A stretch of DNA of 64,000 bases from Miltoncostaea sp963762825 (GCA_963762825.1 CAVXLZ010000001.1:124001-188000), one strand, 5' to 3'; positions 35,185 through 43,760 are shown, counted from the stretch's first letter. Notes: generated by a model from the sequence alone, not told the origin. A program made the numbers and translations.

Positions 35185-36041
35185 GGGTCGAGCACGTTCC
35201 CCTCGAAGAGCGGAACCACCCGTCCCCCGACCTGGACCCGCCGGGGCTCCCCGTCGACCGACTGCACGCGGACGGCCACCTCTCCGCCACGCCCGCCCTC
35301 GATTCCCTGGCTGACGACCATCTCCAGACCGCCCGTCTCGTCGGACATCCCGGCCGCTGCGAGGCAGGCGCCGAGCGCCCCGGCGGCCGATCCCGTGACC
35401 GGGTCCTCGGGCACCCCGACGAGCGGTGCGAAGTGGCGCACCCTCACGACGAGGCGCTCATTCTCACCGCCGGTGACGGCGTAGATGCTCACGCCGAGCC
35501 ACCCGTCGCGCTCTCCGAGCCGGCTGAGGGCATCGTGGTCGGGCGCGGCGGTCTCCAGAGAGGCGAGGTCGGTGGGCAGCATGAGCTGGGGGACGCCGGT
35601 GCTCCAGATCCTCGCCGCAGGGACGGGGGCGAGCTCCACTCCGGCCGCCATCGCCGCCTCCGCGCCGTCCACCACCTGCCTCGCCTCGGGCGTCGGCTGC
35701 TCCATGGTCGCGACGCTTCCGCGGATGCGCACCGACAGCAGACCGGCGCCGGTCTCGAGGCGGGCCTGCTCGCCGATGCGCCCCGCCGCTCTGAGGACCC
35801 ACGCGGTTCCGACGATCGGATGCCCCGCCATCGGCAGCTCCCGCCTGGGCGTGAAGATGCGCACGCGCTGATCTCCCTCGCCCTCGGGCTGGAGGACGAA
35901 GGTCGTCTCGGAGATGCCGAGCTCGGATGCGAACGCCTGCATCCTGCTCGCAGGCCAGCCGTCGGCGTCGAGCACCACCGCCAGCGGATTGCCGGTCATC
36001 GCCTCCGCGGCGAAGACGTTGACCCAGGCGAGGCCGCTCAC
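35181..36041 (-). CDS. PhzF-family isomerase/epimerase-like protein
   Basis: A 286-residue protein of the PhzF/DapF fold. The N-terminal half contains VNVFAAEAMTGNPLAVVLDA (with the conserved GNP) and ELPMAGHPIVGTAWVL (about 75-90), and the C-terminal half contains PEDPVTGSAAGALGACLA (about 222-239). These are the two active-site loops of the family. No phenazine genes are near, so the substrate is unknown. GTG 36041 overlaps the stop of the DUF6687-like gene (GTGA). The open frame upstream belongs to that gene and not to a fusion. Confidence 0.92.
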   Translation of the reverse strand: MSGLAWVNVFAAEAMTGNPLAVVLDADGWPASRMQAFASELGISETTFVLQPEGEGDQRVRIFTPRRELPMAGHPIVGTAWVLRAAGRIGEQARLETGAGLLSVRIRGSVATMEQPTPEARQVVDGAEAAMAAGVELAPVPAARIWSTGVPQLMLPTDLASLETAAPDHDALSRLGERDGWLGVSIYAVTGGENERLVVRVRHFAPLVGVPEDPVTGSAAGALGACLAAAGMSDETGGLEMVVSQGIEGGRGGEVAVRVQSVDGEPRRVQVGGRVVPLFEGNVLDP

Positions 36042-37049
36042 CGCTCGCCCAGGAAGTCGACGAGCATGGCGACGAGGGTGTCGGTGCCGATGGACGAGGG
36101 GGCCGGCCCCGCCGGCATGCCGGCGGCGGCGGTCATGAACAGGCGCGGCATGATGGTCTCGACCCCCTCGAACAGCCACCGACCCGGCAGCAGCTCCCGC
36201 CGCTGCAGGCTCTCGGCGAGTGGGGTGAGGTCCACGCGGGGCGCCAGCGAGCGCGATTCGTAGTCGACCCAGGTCTCGTAGCGGTGGGCGAGGATCAGCG
36301 TTCCGTCGGGCGTGGCGGTCAGGACCCGCATGCGCCGGGTCCGCGGGTGGAGTGCCATCGGGATGCAGGGGGCGCGGCGCCCGCACGATGGCCAGGTCGG
36401 CGGCGTCCTCCTCGTCGATGGTGACCGTGCCCGCGTCGAGGAGGGCGATGTCGTCCACCACGCGCGCCCACTCCCTGCTCCACAGCAACCGAAAGCGCTC
36501 CGGGTCGGTGAGCAGCGCCGCCGTCCTCGGAAGCAGAGCGCGGTACAGCCGGCCCGCCGGATCGCGGCCGGCCGACTCGGCCAGCACGCGGCCGACCTCG
36601 GGAAAGGGCGTGGTGGTGCGCTCGGCCATCGCCATCGCCGCGATGGCGATCCGAGGCGCCCAGGGGTCGGTCCAGGTGGCGAAGTCCCCGGCCTCTCCGG
36701 CGGCGATCGCCAGCTCCCGTTCGCGCGATCCGGCGGCCGGGCGCTCCAGCAGGAGCCAGATCGCGAACAGGCCGTCGGCGTCGTAGTGGTCATTCGTCAC
36801 GGCGCAGATGGACTCTCCCCCCGCAGGGATCCCGAGGTAGCGATCGACGATCAACGCGCTGGTGTCGGCGCGCAGGGTGGCGGGCGTGCCGCTGCGCGGT
36901 CGGTGCGAGAGAGACAGGACCGTGCCGGGCAGCGGCACGCCGTCCACGACGATGTTCGGCGCACCTCCCAGATCCTCCACCGGGATGAACTCCGCCCCGT
37001 CCGCGACACGGGGGAGACCCAGCACGTCGATCTGATCTGCGGCGATCAT
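36038..37049 (-). CDS. DUF6687-like protein (reading frame interrupted)
   Basis: A protein of unknown function of about 336 residues. The N-terminal part reads FIPVEDLGGAPNIVVDGVPL and LSLSHRPRSGTPATLRADTS, then TNDHYDADGLFAIWLLL, features I associate with DUF6687; the DHYDADG segment looks like a metal site. The frame breaks at the G run 36368-36372: upstream codons end ADLAIVRAPRP, and in the other frame CIPMALHPRTRRMRVLTATP continues naturally to the stop. One base too many explains it. ATG 37049 is a reasonable start. It is the first gene of the minus-strand operon leading to phzF and the ATPases. Confidence 0.7.
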
Positions 37050-37142
37050 GCGATTGCGAAGATTACTCCGAGCGCCCGTCCCAGGATCGCCCGGGCCCGT
37101 GGTCGCGGTTCTGAAACGGGCACCAAGTGCGATACTCGTCCG

Positions 37143-37475
37143 ATGGATTTCATCGCCGACAACGCCGTCCAACTCTCGGCCGCCTTCCTCGTGATCGTGG
37201 TCGTCGCGGCCCTCGTCGTGGCCGGGATCGCCGGTTTCCGTCTCTGGCGACGGGTTCGCGCCGCCCAGCGCAGGGTCACCGCGACGGCGGCCGAGCTGAC
37301 CGCGTTGAGCGAGCAGCTGTCGGATTCGCTGGCCCGGATGCCCGAGCGCCAGGCCGAGATCCAGGCGTCGCTCGACGCGCTCTCGCGGCGGGCGGCGGTC
37401 CTCTCGGTGCTCACCAGCAGCGCATCCCAGGCGGCCGACGTCCTGCGCGCTCCTCTGCGCTACCTGGGGCGGTGA
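37143..37475 (+). CDS. Membrane-anchored coiled-coil protein
   Basis: A 110-residue protein with one N-terminal membrane helix (about 12-32) and a long cytoplasmic helix (RRVRAAQRRVTATAAELTAL and onward to about 85) likely to form a coiled coil, reminiscent of DUF948-type proteins. ATG 37143 follows GATACT by six bases (37131-37136), so it is probably leaderless. Its stop overlaps the ppx start (GTGA), so the two are translated together. Function unknown. Confidence 0.75.
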   Translation: MDFIADNAVQLSAAFLVIVVVAALVVAGIAGFRLWRRVRAAQRRVTATAAELTALSEQLSDSLARMPERQAEIQASLDALSRRAAVLSVLTSSASQAADVLRAPLRYLGR

Positions 37476-38410
37476 TCGCCCGCGACGTCCGCGTCGCGGT
37501 CGTCGATCTCGGCTCGAACTCGGTCCGGCTGTTCCTGTGCGAGGGCGTCGATCCGGCAGGGCCGCGCGGCGAGCGCCGAACGACGGTGACGGGGCTGCGG
37601 CGCGGGGCCGGCCGGGACGGGTCGATCGCCGAGAGCGCCCTCTCGCGACTCGATGCCTGCCTCGCCGACTATGCCGGTCCGCTCTCGGTCTTCGAGCCCA
37701 CCACGGTGATCGCCGTCGGCACCAGCGCCGTTCGCGACGCGCCCAACCGCGATCGCGTCGCTGCTCTTCTGCGCTCGCGCCTCGGCGCGGAGCTCAGGGT
37801 GCTGAGCGGGGAGGACGAGGCGCTCTGCTCCTTCGCCGGCGCGCGCCTGGCGGTCGCCGGCGCGGAGCCGATCATGGTCGTGGACATCGGCGGCGCCAGC
37901 ACCGAGCTGGTGCGCGGCGGGCCGCAGGGGCCGGAAGGGGCGGTGAGCCTCCAGCTCGGGGCCGTGCGGCAGACCGAGGCGCACCTGGCCTCGGATCCGC
38001 CACGCGGCTCCGAGCTGGAGGCCCTGCGTCACGAGGCGTCGGCGCTGGTGCGCGAGGCGCTCGCTGCGATCGGAGGGCCGGCTCCCGCGGTCGGGGTGGC
38101 CGGGACGATCACGACCCTCGCGGCCATCGACATCGGCTACTACGACCGCGACCGTGTGCACGGCTACCGGTTGTCGCGCCCGACGATCGATCGCATCGCC
38201 GCCGGTCTCGCACGGACACCCGAGGCGGAGCGCCGCTCGATCGCCGGCCTCGACCCCGCCCGTGCCGGAGTGATCGTGGCCGGGGCCGTGATCGCCGGCG
38301 TCGTGATGGAAGAGGCCGGGCTCCGCGAGATGGTGGTGAGCGAGCGCGACCTGCTCGACGGAGTGGTGGTGACCGCGCTCGACCCCTCGAGCGGGTTGTT
38401 TCGGCCGTGA
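37472..38410 (+). CDS. ppx: Exopolyphosphatase / guanosine pentaphosphatase (Ppx/GppA)
   Basis: A 312-residue ASKHA-fold phosphohydrolase that removes terminal phosphates from polyphosphate or pppGpp. Phosphate-1 motif VAVVDLGSNSVRLFLCEG (about 8-25), TTVIAVGTSAVRDAPNRD (about 74-91), the phosphate-2 motif MVVDIGGASTELVRGG (about 135-150) and VGVAGTITTLAAIDIGYY are all in place. It is the short, two-domain form common in actinobacteria, without the C-terminal HD domain. GTG 37472 overlaps the preceding stop. Confidence 0.93.
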   Translation: MIARDVRVAVVDLGSNSVRLFLCEGVDPAGPRGERRTTVTGLRRGAGRDGSIAESALSRLDACLADYAGPLSVFEPTTVIAVGTSAVRDAPNRDRVAALLRSRLGAELRVLSGEDEALCSFAGARLAVAGAEPIMVVDIGGASTELVRGGPQGPEGAVSLQLGAVRQTEAHLASDPPRGSELEALRHEASALVREALAAIGGPAPAVGVAGTITTLAAIDIGYYDRDRVHGYRLSRPTIDRIAAGLARTPEAERRSIAGLDPARAGVIVAGAVIAGVVMEEAGLREMVVSERDLLDGVVVTALDPSSGLFRP

Positions 38411-38421
38411 TGGTCGTGCCT

Positions 38422-38427
38422 TAGACT
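38422..38427 (+). promoter_or_regulatory. -10 box for the 75-residue gene
   Basis: TAGACT six bases before ATG 38434. Confidence 0.6.
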
Positions 38428-38433
38428 TCAGCA

Positions 38434-38661
38434 ATGAGCACCACGCAGTCCGGAGCGGCGTCCGCGGCCGTCCCCGATGGGGGCGACGTCATGGGCGGGC
38501 GGCGCACGATCATGGCCACGGGCGCCAACATGCGCCACATCCGCCACGCCGAGATCCTCCAGCGCTGGCCGATCCTGTCCGAGGATTGGGCGAAGGCGAT
38601 CGAGAACCACCGCCTCGCCGCGGTCGACCACACGCCCGGAGCGGCCAGCTTCGGGCGCTGA
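38434..38661 (+). CDS. 75-residue protein of unknown function
   Basis: No recognised family. The first 25 residues are low in complexity (Ser, Ala, Gly), and the rest contains HIRHAEILQRWPILSEDWAK, a basic-aromatic helix that could bind a partner or nucleic acid. A TAGACT box six bases before the ATG makes a leaderless message likely and supports the gene as real. It sits between ppx and tRNA-Leu. Confidence 0.65.
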   Translation: MSTTQSGAASAAVPDGGDVMGGRRTIMATGANMRHIRHAEILQRWPILSEDWAKAIENHRLAAVDHTPGAASFGR

Positions 38662-38676
38662 GGTAGCCTCACCCCG

Positions 38677-38758
38677 GCCGGAGTGGCGGAACTGGCAGAC
38701 GCGGGGGACTTAAAATCCCCGGCCCTCGGGCATCCGGGTTCGAATCCCGGCTCCGGCA
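38677..38758 (+). tRNA. tRNA-Leu (TAA)
   Basis: An 82-base class II tRNA. Acceptor arms GCCGGAG and CTCCGGC pair fully, the anticodon loop is CTTAAAA on a GGGGA/TCCCC stem, a long variable arm (GGCCCTCGGGCAT region) is present, and the T arm is CCGGG-TTCGAAT-CCCGG. CCA is not encoded. Confidence 0.97.
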
Positions 38759-38880
38759 TCGGTTGGTGGTCCTTCCCGCGACGCCGCGACAAGCTCCGAG
38801 CCATCCACGCCGTCCGCGCCCCGCGTCGATGAGCGACCTCGATGACGCGCCGCACGGCTTGTCGGACGCGATGGCGGGGC

Positions 38881-39294
38881 TCAGTGGTGGGTCTGGAGCC
38901 ACTCCAGCGCGCTCTCGGCCGCCTCGAGGGCGGTCGACCCGGCGAAGGGTTCGCCGGCCGTCGAGGGGCGGCCGGCAGCGATTCTGATCGCCTGCCAGTC
39001 TCCCTCGGGCGTGCGCGCGATCTTGAGGCGGAAGCCGGCGGCGCGGAAGTGATCGCGGATCCCCGCGAGCCGCATCCCCTCTTCGCTGGGGCCGCCGGGG
39101 CTGCCGGTGGCGCCCTCGGCCCAGTCGCGCACCTCCGACCAGCGCCACACCGCCGAGGGCCCCACCCGTCCGAGCGGTGTGGGGAATCCGGTCGTGGAAA
39201 TCGCCTGGGCGACCCGCCCGGGTGTCAGGTGCAGGCGCCGGGCGATGTGAGCGCGTGTCACCAGATCCTGCAGTCCGTCGGGGTGGTCGCTCAC
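38881..39294 (-). CDS. Helix-turn-helix protein of unknown role
   Basis: A 137-residue protein. The N-terminal half looks like a winged helix-turn-helix of the MerR/AlpA type: TRAHIARRLHLTPGRVAQAI (about 13-32), then TTGFPTPLGRVGPSAVWRWS, which resembles the wing of excisionase-like proteins. The C-terminal half (about 75-137) has a small alpha/beta look (IRDHFRAAGFRLKIARTPEG) and ends in LEAAESALEWLQTHH. It may bind DNA; target unknown. GTG 39294 has no clear ribosome-binding site. Confidence 0.7.
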   Translation of the reverse strand: MSDHPDGLQDLVTRAHIARRLHLTPGRVAQAISTTGFPTPLGRVGPSAVWRWSEVRDWAEGATGSPGGPSEEGMRLAGIRDHFRAAGFRLKIARTPEGDWQAIRIAAGRPSTAGEPFAGSTALEAAESALEWLQTHH

Positions 39295-39404
39295 GTCAAC
39301 TCCGATCGTCGTCGCGACCGGTCGATCCCACCACAGACCGGCGTGGCGCGCCAGTGCGCGTCCGCGGATCGTCCCCGTACCGCCGGGGCCTCGTGCCGCC
39401 CCGC

Positions 39405-39596
39405 TCAGGCGGCCTGACGGCGCCCCTCACGCTCGAGCGCGGCCTCGAAGTAGGCCAGGACGTCGGCCGGGACCGGGCCCGCAGGCGGGTTCAGGTCCAT
39501 CTCGGCGAGGCGGCGCGGAGGTGACGTGGACATGGCCGAGCGGGACACCTGCTGGGTGTCGTCGTCGGCGTGGTGGGAGAGCGTCTGAGTCGTCAT
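39405..39596 (-). CDS. 63-residue protein of unknown function
   Basis: An N-terminal hydrophilic, His/Asp/Ser-rich part and a C-terminal helix (ADVLAYFEAALEREGRRQ). It is co-oriented with and between the helix-turn-helix gene and the CDF gene. An ATG at 39596 with AAGG upstream is plausible. No family recognised. Confidence 0.5.
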   Translation of the reverse strand: MTTQTLSHHADDDTQQVSRSAMSTSPPRRLAEMDLNPPAGPVPADVLAYFEAALEREGRRQAA

Positions 39597-39643
39597 GGCA
39601 CGACCTTCGCCGACGGGGACGGGACTCCTCCGCCGGGGTGCTG

Positions 39644-40513
39644 CTAGTGATCCTCGAGGTGGATGAGGACCTCCAGGTTCGGCAGCGCGCCGCGGAGCGC
39701 GGTCTTCACCTGGCCGCTCATCGCGTGCCCGTGCCGGACGGTGGTGTCCGGGGGCACCACCATGTGGAGGTCCACGTGGCGCTTGCTCCCCGCGCGCCGG
39801 CCGCGCAGGGCGTGGAAGCTCACTCCGTCGTCGGAGAAGCCGGCCAGCACGTCTTCGATCAGGGTCATCTCCTCCTCGGGCAGGCTGCTGTCGAGCAGCA
39901 CCTGGACGGCACGCCAGGTGAGGCGCACCCCCATGCTGACGACGTACGCTGCGACGAGCAGGGCCGCGATCGCGTCCAGCGGCGTCCAGCCTGTGATCGC
40001 CACCAGCGTCAGGCCGACGGCCGCCCCCGCCGAGGTCCAGATGTCGGCCGTGAGATGCGCGGCGTCGCCCTCGATCGCCGGTGACCCGGTGCGCCGTGCG
40101 ACGCGCCGTAGGCGTGCCGAGACGACGAGGTTGATGGCCGCCGACCCCGCCATCACGGCGATCGCGAGACCGATGTACTCGACCTCCGGCGCTCCCGTGA
40201 TCAGCCTCCGGATCGCCTCGACCATGACGGCGCCGCCCGCCGTGAGGACGAGGATCCCCTCGAGCGCTGCCGCGAGGTTCTCGGCCTTCTCGTGGCCGTA
40301 GGGGTGGTCGCGGTCGGCCGGTCGCGCCGACGTCCGCACGGCGACGAACGCGATCCCGGAGGCCGCCAGGTCGCTCGCCGAGTGGGCGGCCTCCGACAGG
40401 ACGGCCACCGACCCCGTGACCAGGCCGAGGACGAGCTTGGCGATGGTCAGGAGCGCGTTCGATGCCACCGACAGGAGCGCCGCCGAGCGGTTGCTGCGTG
40501 CGTGGGTGTTCAT
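39644..40513 (-). CDS. Cation diffusion facilitator (CDF) family metal exporter, zinc-type
   Basis: A 289-residue metal-proton antiporter of the inner membrane with six predicted helices. The transport site uses HxxxD in helix 2 (EAAHSASDLAASG, about 41-53) and HxxxD in helix 5 (DAAHLTADIWTSAG), the pattern of Zn/Cd transporters; Mn/Fe types use DxxxD. The loop DRDHPYGHEKAENLAA is typical. The C-terminal cytoplasmic domain (about 205-289) has metal-binding His residues (HVDLHMVV, RHGHAMSG). ATG 40513 is preceded by a promoter with a 19-base spacer and a dyad, as in MerR-family regulated metal genes. Confidence 0.92.
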   Translation of the reverse strand: MNTHARSNRSAALLSVASNALLTIAKLVLGLVTGSVAVLSEAAHSASDLAASGIAFVAVRTSARPADRDHPYGHEKAENLAAALEGILVLTAGGAVMVEAIRRLITGAPEVEYIGLAIAVMAGSAAINLVVSARLRRVARRTGSPAIEGDAAHLTADIWTSAGAAVGLTLVAITGWTPLDAIAALLVAAYVVSMGVRLTWRAVQVLLDSSLPEEEMTLIEDVLAGFSDDGVSFHALRGRRAGSKRHVDLHMVVPPDTTVRHGHAMSGQVKTALRGALPNLEVLIHLEDH

Positions 40514-40521
40514 CGCGCGGA

Positions 40522-40552
40522 ACGGTAGTGATTTAGCCTGTTGCTAAGTCAA
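40522..40552 (-). promoter_or_regulatory. Long-spacer promoter with dyad, MerR/ZntR type
   Basis: On the minus strand TTGACT (40547-40552) and TACCGT (40522-40527) are 19 bases apart. A dyad TTAGC-N5-GCTAA (40533-40547) lies in the spacer. MerR-family activators use 19-20-base spacers of this layout. No merR-like gene is adjacent. Confidence 0.45.
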
Positions 40553-40574
40553 GCCACGACCGGCGCGCGGCTCC

Positions 40575-40596
40575 GCCGCTAGCCGTGGCTAGCGGC
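40575..40596. promoter_or_regulatory. 22-base perfect palindrome (10-base arms, 2-base centre)
   Basis: GCCGCTAGCC, GT, GGCTAGCGGC. It lies between the CDF promoter and the divergent gene starting near 40649, and contains no T-run. An operator is more likely than a terminator. Confidence 0.45.
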
Positions 40597-40648
40597 ATCG
40601 AACCGAGGAATCGCCACGCCCCTGCTCCGACGCACACCGGTCGCCCGC

Positions 40649-41236
40649 GTGGAGGTCGCGCTTCACGGTCCGCGGAGGGCCGCGGTCCTCCTGCACCCCG
40701 CGCCGGAACGCTGGCCCGCGCACGAGAGCGCCGACCGGCTCGCTCTCGCCCTCGGCCTCGTGGCACTGGCGGCGTCCGGCTCGGCCGAGCCCCGTTGGGA
40801 GGCCTTCCGTGACGTGCTCGCGCGGGTTGCGAGCGGCATCGCGGCCGCGGGGCCGGGCCCGCTGCCCGGCGATCTGGCTCCCCTCGAGCGGCTGGGTGTG
40901 CCGGGCGTCCTCGCCGTGGTCCCCTGGGAGGGGCCGGGCCGGGCGTGCGTCGGAGCGGATCTGCTGGAGACGCACGGCGGGCTCGTGCCGCGGCTGGCCG
41001 ACGATCCCGGTGAGCCCGGCCCGCTCAAGGAGATCGCCGCCCTCGCGCTGCTCGTCGCCCTCGCCGCCGACTCCGATCCCGATCGCCTGACCCTCGCTCT
41101 CGGGGTGGAGGGGATCCTGGCCTGGTACCGCGAGTCGGACCGCCTGTCGGCTCCGCGGAACGTCCTCGCCTTCGCCATCGCCCATGCGGCGGAGCGCCTG
41201 GCCGATTCGGGGCGCCGGCGGCCTCGGGGCGAGTGA
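40649..41236 (+). CDS. Protein of unknown function, 195 residues
   Basis: An Ala/Leu-rich soluble protein with several helices and no motif I can name. The stretch GPLKEIAALALLVALAADSD is hydrophobic but lacks the flanks of a membrane span. The start GTG 40649 is the best in-frame candidate, but no ribosome-binding site or -10 box decides it. Codon composition fits the neighbours, so I treat it as real. It ends 82 bases before mgsA in the same direction. Confidence 0.6.
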   Translation: MEVALHGPRRAAVLLHPAPERWPAHESADRLALALGLVALAASGSAEPRWEAFRDVLARVASGIAAAGPGPLPGDLAPLERLGVPGVLAVVPWEGPGRACVGADLLETHGGLVPRLADDPGEPGPLKEIAALALLVALAADSDPDRLTLALGVEGILAWYRESDRLSAPRNVLAFAIAHAAERLADSGRRRPRGE

Positions 41237-41318
41237 GTCTTCACGCCGCCACAACGTCCGCGGGCGAGGGGCGCGCTACCGTGGACTCGTGGGTCCGCCA
41301 GCGAGCACCGGAGGCACG

Positions 41319-41744
41319 ATGGACGACCGTAAGCGCATTGCGCTGATCGCGCACGACAACCGCAAGCTCGACCTGCTCGACTGGGCCCGCTTCAACCGCG
41401 GGACCCTGGAGGACCACGAGCTGTACGCCACCGGCACCACGGGAGGCCTCGTGGAGAGCGCCCTCGGGCTACCCGTGCAGCGCTTCCTGAGCGGACCGCT
41501 GGGGGGCGACCAGCAGGTGGGCGCCGGCATCGCCGAGGGGCGCCTCGACATCGTGATCTTCTTCTGGGACCCCCTGCAGCCGCAGCCCCACGACGTCGAC
41601 GTCAAGGCGCTTCTGCGGATCGCCGTCGTGCACGACTGCCCGATCGCCTGCAACCGGGCGACGGCGGACTTCCTGCTGTCGAGCCCGCTGCTGCGCGCGC
41701 CCTATCAGCGCATGGTCGGGCCGCTGGAGCCGGCTCCGATGTGA
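41319..41744 (+). CDS. mgsA: Methylglyoxal synthase
   Basis: Converts dihydroxyacetone phosphate to methylglyoxal and phosphate, a bypass of lower glycolysis. The 141-residue protein begins with RIALIAHDNRKLDLLDWA, has the phosphate-binding ATGTTGGLVE (about 36-45) and the catalytic aspartate in SGPLGGDQQVGAGIAEG (about 56-72), followed by FFWDPLQPQPHDVDVKALLR. Length and motifs fit the homohexameric family. ATG 41319 follows GGAGG by five bases; the longer upstream frame is not needed. It converges on acsA across a strong terminator. Confidence 0.96.
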   Translation: MDDRKRIALIAHDNRKLDLLDWARFNRGTLEDHELYATGTTGGLVESALGLPVQRFLSGPLGGDQQVGAGIAEGRLDIVIFFWDPLQPQPHDVDVKALLRIAVVHDCPIACNRATADFLLSSPLLRAPYQRMVGPLEPAPM

Positions 41745-41748
41745 CATC

Positions 41749-41785
41749 CCCACCCCCCGCGGTCCGACCGACCGCGGGGGGTGGG
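41749..41785. terminator. Bidirectional terminator between mgsA and acsA
   Basis: Sixteen-base perfect arms (41749-41764 and 41770-41785) with a five-base loop CGACC, filling the gap between two convergent stop codons. Among the longest perfect stems I found in the window. Confidence 0.85.
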
Positions 41786-41786
41786 C

Positions 41787-43760
41787 TCACTCCTCTCCTG
41801 ATCCGGTGGTGCGAGCCGCCTCGGCCATCCCCGCGATCTCGGCCACGACGTCCTCGTTCGCCAGGGTCGTGACGTCGCCGAGCTTGCGGTTCTCGGAGAT
41901 GTCACGCAGCAGCCGGCGCATGATCTTCCCCGAGCGGGTCTTCGGCAGGTCCTCGGTGAGCACGATCGACCGCGGCCGTGCGATCGCGCCGATCTTGGTC
42001 GCCACGTGCTGGCGCAACTCCGCGATGAGGGCCTCGTCGCCGACCACCCCGCCCCTCAGCGTCACGAAGGCGGCGATCGCCTGCCCGGTGGTCTCGTCCG
42101 CGCGCCCCACCACCGCGGCCTCGGCCACCTTGTGGTGATCCACGAGCGCGCTCTCGATCTCGATCGTGGACAGCCGGTGCCCCGAGACGTTCATCACGTC
42201 GTCGATGCGGCCAAGGAGCCAGAAGTCGCCGTCCGCGTCGCGCCGGGTGCCGTCGCCGGCCAGGTACTTGCCCGGGTACTGGCTCCAGTAGGTGGCCACG
42301 AACCGCTCGTCGTCGCCGTAGAGGGTGCGCAGCATCCCCGGCCATGGCTTCGAGAGCACCAGGTAGCCGCCCTGGCCGAGGGGGACGCTGGCGCCGGCGT
42401 CGTTGACCACGTCGGCGACGATGCCGGGAAGGGGGCGTGTGGCCGAGCCCGGCTTCAGGGTGGTGACGCCGGGCAGCGGGGAGATCATGATGTGGCCGGT
42501 CTCGGTCTGCCACCAGGTGTCCACCACCGGGCATCGATCGCCGCCGATCGTCGTGCGGTACCAGATCCACGCCTCGGGGTTGATGGGCTCACCCACCGAC
42601 CCGAGCAGGCGCAGCGACGACAGGTCGTGGCGCTGCGGGTACTCCACCCCCCACTTCATGAACGTGCGGATCGCGGTCGGCGCGCAGTAGAGGATCGTGA
42701 CCCCGTAGCGCTCGCAGATGTCCCACCAGCGATCCTTGTCGGGCGTGCCCGGAGCCCCCTCGTAGAGGACGCTGGTCGCCCCGTTGGCGAGCGGCCCGTA
42801 GACGATGTAGCTGTGACCGGTCACCCATCCGACGTCGGCGGCGCACCAGTACACGTCGTCCGCGGGCTTGAGGTCGAAGACCCAGCGGTGTGTCGCCGTG
42901 ACCCCCGTGAGGTAGCCGCCGGTTGTATGCACGATGCCCTTGGGCTTACCGGTCGTCCCCGAGGTGTAGAGGATGTACAGCAGGTCCTCGGCCCCCATCG
43001 CCTCGGGGGCGCACTCGGTGGGCTGGTCCGCGACGAGCTCGTGGTACCAGACATCGCGGCCCTCGATCCAGCCGATCTCCTGCTCGGTGCGCAGCACGAC
43101 GACGCACGTGCGCACGTCGGGGCAGCCCTCGAGGGCCGCGTCCACGTTCTGCTTGAGAGGAATCGTCTTGCCGCCCCGCCAGCCGCCGTCGGCCGTGATC
43201 ATCGCCGTGCATCCGCAGTCGAGGACGCGGTCGCGGACGCTCTCGGGCGAGAAGCCCCCGAAGATGACGGTGTGCGGGGCACCGATGCGCGCGCACGCGA
43301 GCATGGCGACCACGATCTCCGGGACCATTCCCATGTAGATCGCGACCCGGTCGCCCCGGCCGATGCCTCTGGCGCGGAGCCCGTTGGCGAGCCGGTTGAC
43401 CCGTTCGGAGAGATCGCGGTAGGTGATCTGGGCCCGATCGCCGGGCTCCCCCTCCCAGAAGAACGCGACTCGATCGCCGCGCTCGGCGAGGTGGCGGTCC
43501 ACGCAATTCACGCTCGCGTTGAGCGTCCCGTCGGCGAACCAGGTGAAGAACGGGGCGTTGGTCTCGTCGCAGGCCACCGTCGGCTCCGAGGTCCAGTCGA
43601 GGAGCTCCCGGGCCTGCTCGAGCCAGAAGGCCTCCGGGTCGGCGGCGGCGCGCTCGAAGAGATCCGGCGTGGCGACCGCGGCGGCGGCCAGGTCGGCGGG
43701 AGGCGGGAAGCGGCGATCCTCGAGCTCGAGGGACTCGATCGTGGGGCCGTCGGTGCTCAT
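41787..43760 (-). CDS. acsA: Acetyl-CoA synthetase
   Basis: Activates acetate to acetyl-CoA through acetyl-AMP. The 657-residue protein has the AMP-binding core YTSGTTGKPKGIVHTTGG (about 264-281), WWQTETGHIMISPLPG, the hinge region GDFWLLGRIDDVMNVSGHRL and the acetylatable lysine motif LPKTRSGKIMRRLLRD near residue 610. All are typical of Acs. ATG 43760 is chosen because AAGGAG lies six bases before it; the open frame continues far upstream into the opposite-strand gene and is spurious there. It is divergent from the bPH2 gene. Confidence 0.97.
   Translation of the reverse strand: MSTDGPTIESLELEDRRFPPPADLAAAAVATPDLFERAAADPEAFWLEQARELLDWTSEPTVACDETNAPFFTWFADGTLNASVNCVDRHLAERGDRVAFFWEGEPGDRAQITYRDLSERVNRLANGLRARGIGRGDRVAIYMGMVPEIVVAMLACARIGAPHTVIFGGFSPESVRDRVLDCGCTAMITADGGWRGGKTIPLKQNVDAALEGCPDVRTCVVVLRTEQEIGWIEGRDVWYHELVADQPTECAPEAMGAEDLLYILYTSGTTGKPKGIVHTTGGYLTGVTATHRWVFDLKPADDVYWCAADVGWVTGHSYIVYGPLANGATSVLYEGAPGTPDKDRWWDICERYGVTILYCAPTAIRTFMKWGVEYPQRHDLSSLRLLGSVGEPINPEAWIWYRTTIGGDRCPVVDTWWQTETGHIMISPLPGVTTLKPGSATRPLPGIVADVVNDAGASVPLGQGGYLVLSKPWPGMLRTLYGDDERFVATYWSQYPGKYLAGDGTRRDADGDFWLLGRIDDVMNVSGHRLSTIEIESALVDHHKVAEAAVVGRADETTGQAIAAFVTLRGGVVGDEALIAELRQHVATKIGAIARPRSIVLTEDLPKTRSGKIMRRLLRDISENRKLGDVTTLANEDVVAEIAGMAEAARTTGSGEE

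Noticed and set aside
35181..37172. A fused DUF6687-PhzF protein of 663 codons
   Set aside because: The PhzF part begins at a GTG overlapping the DUF6687 stop in the other frame; the long frame exists only because of the one-base break at 36368-36372.
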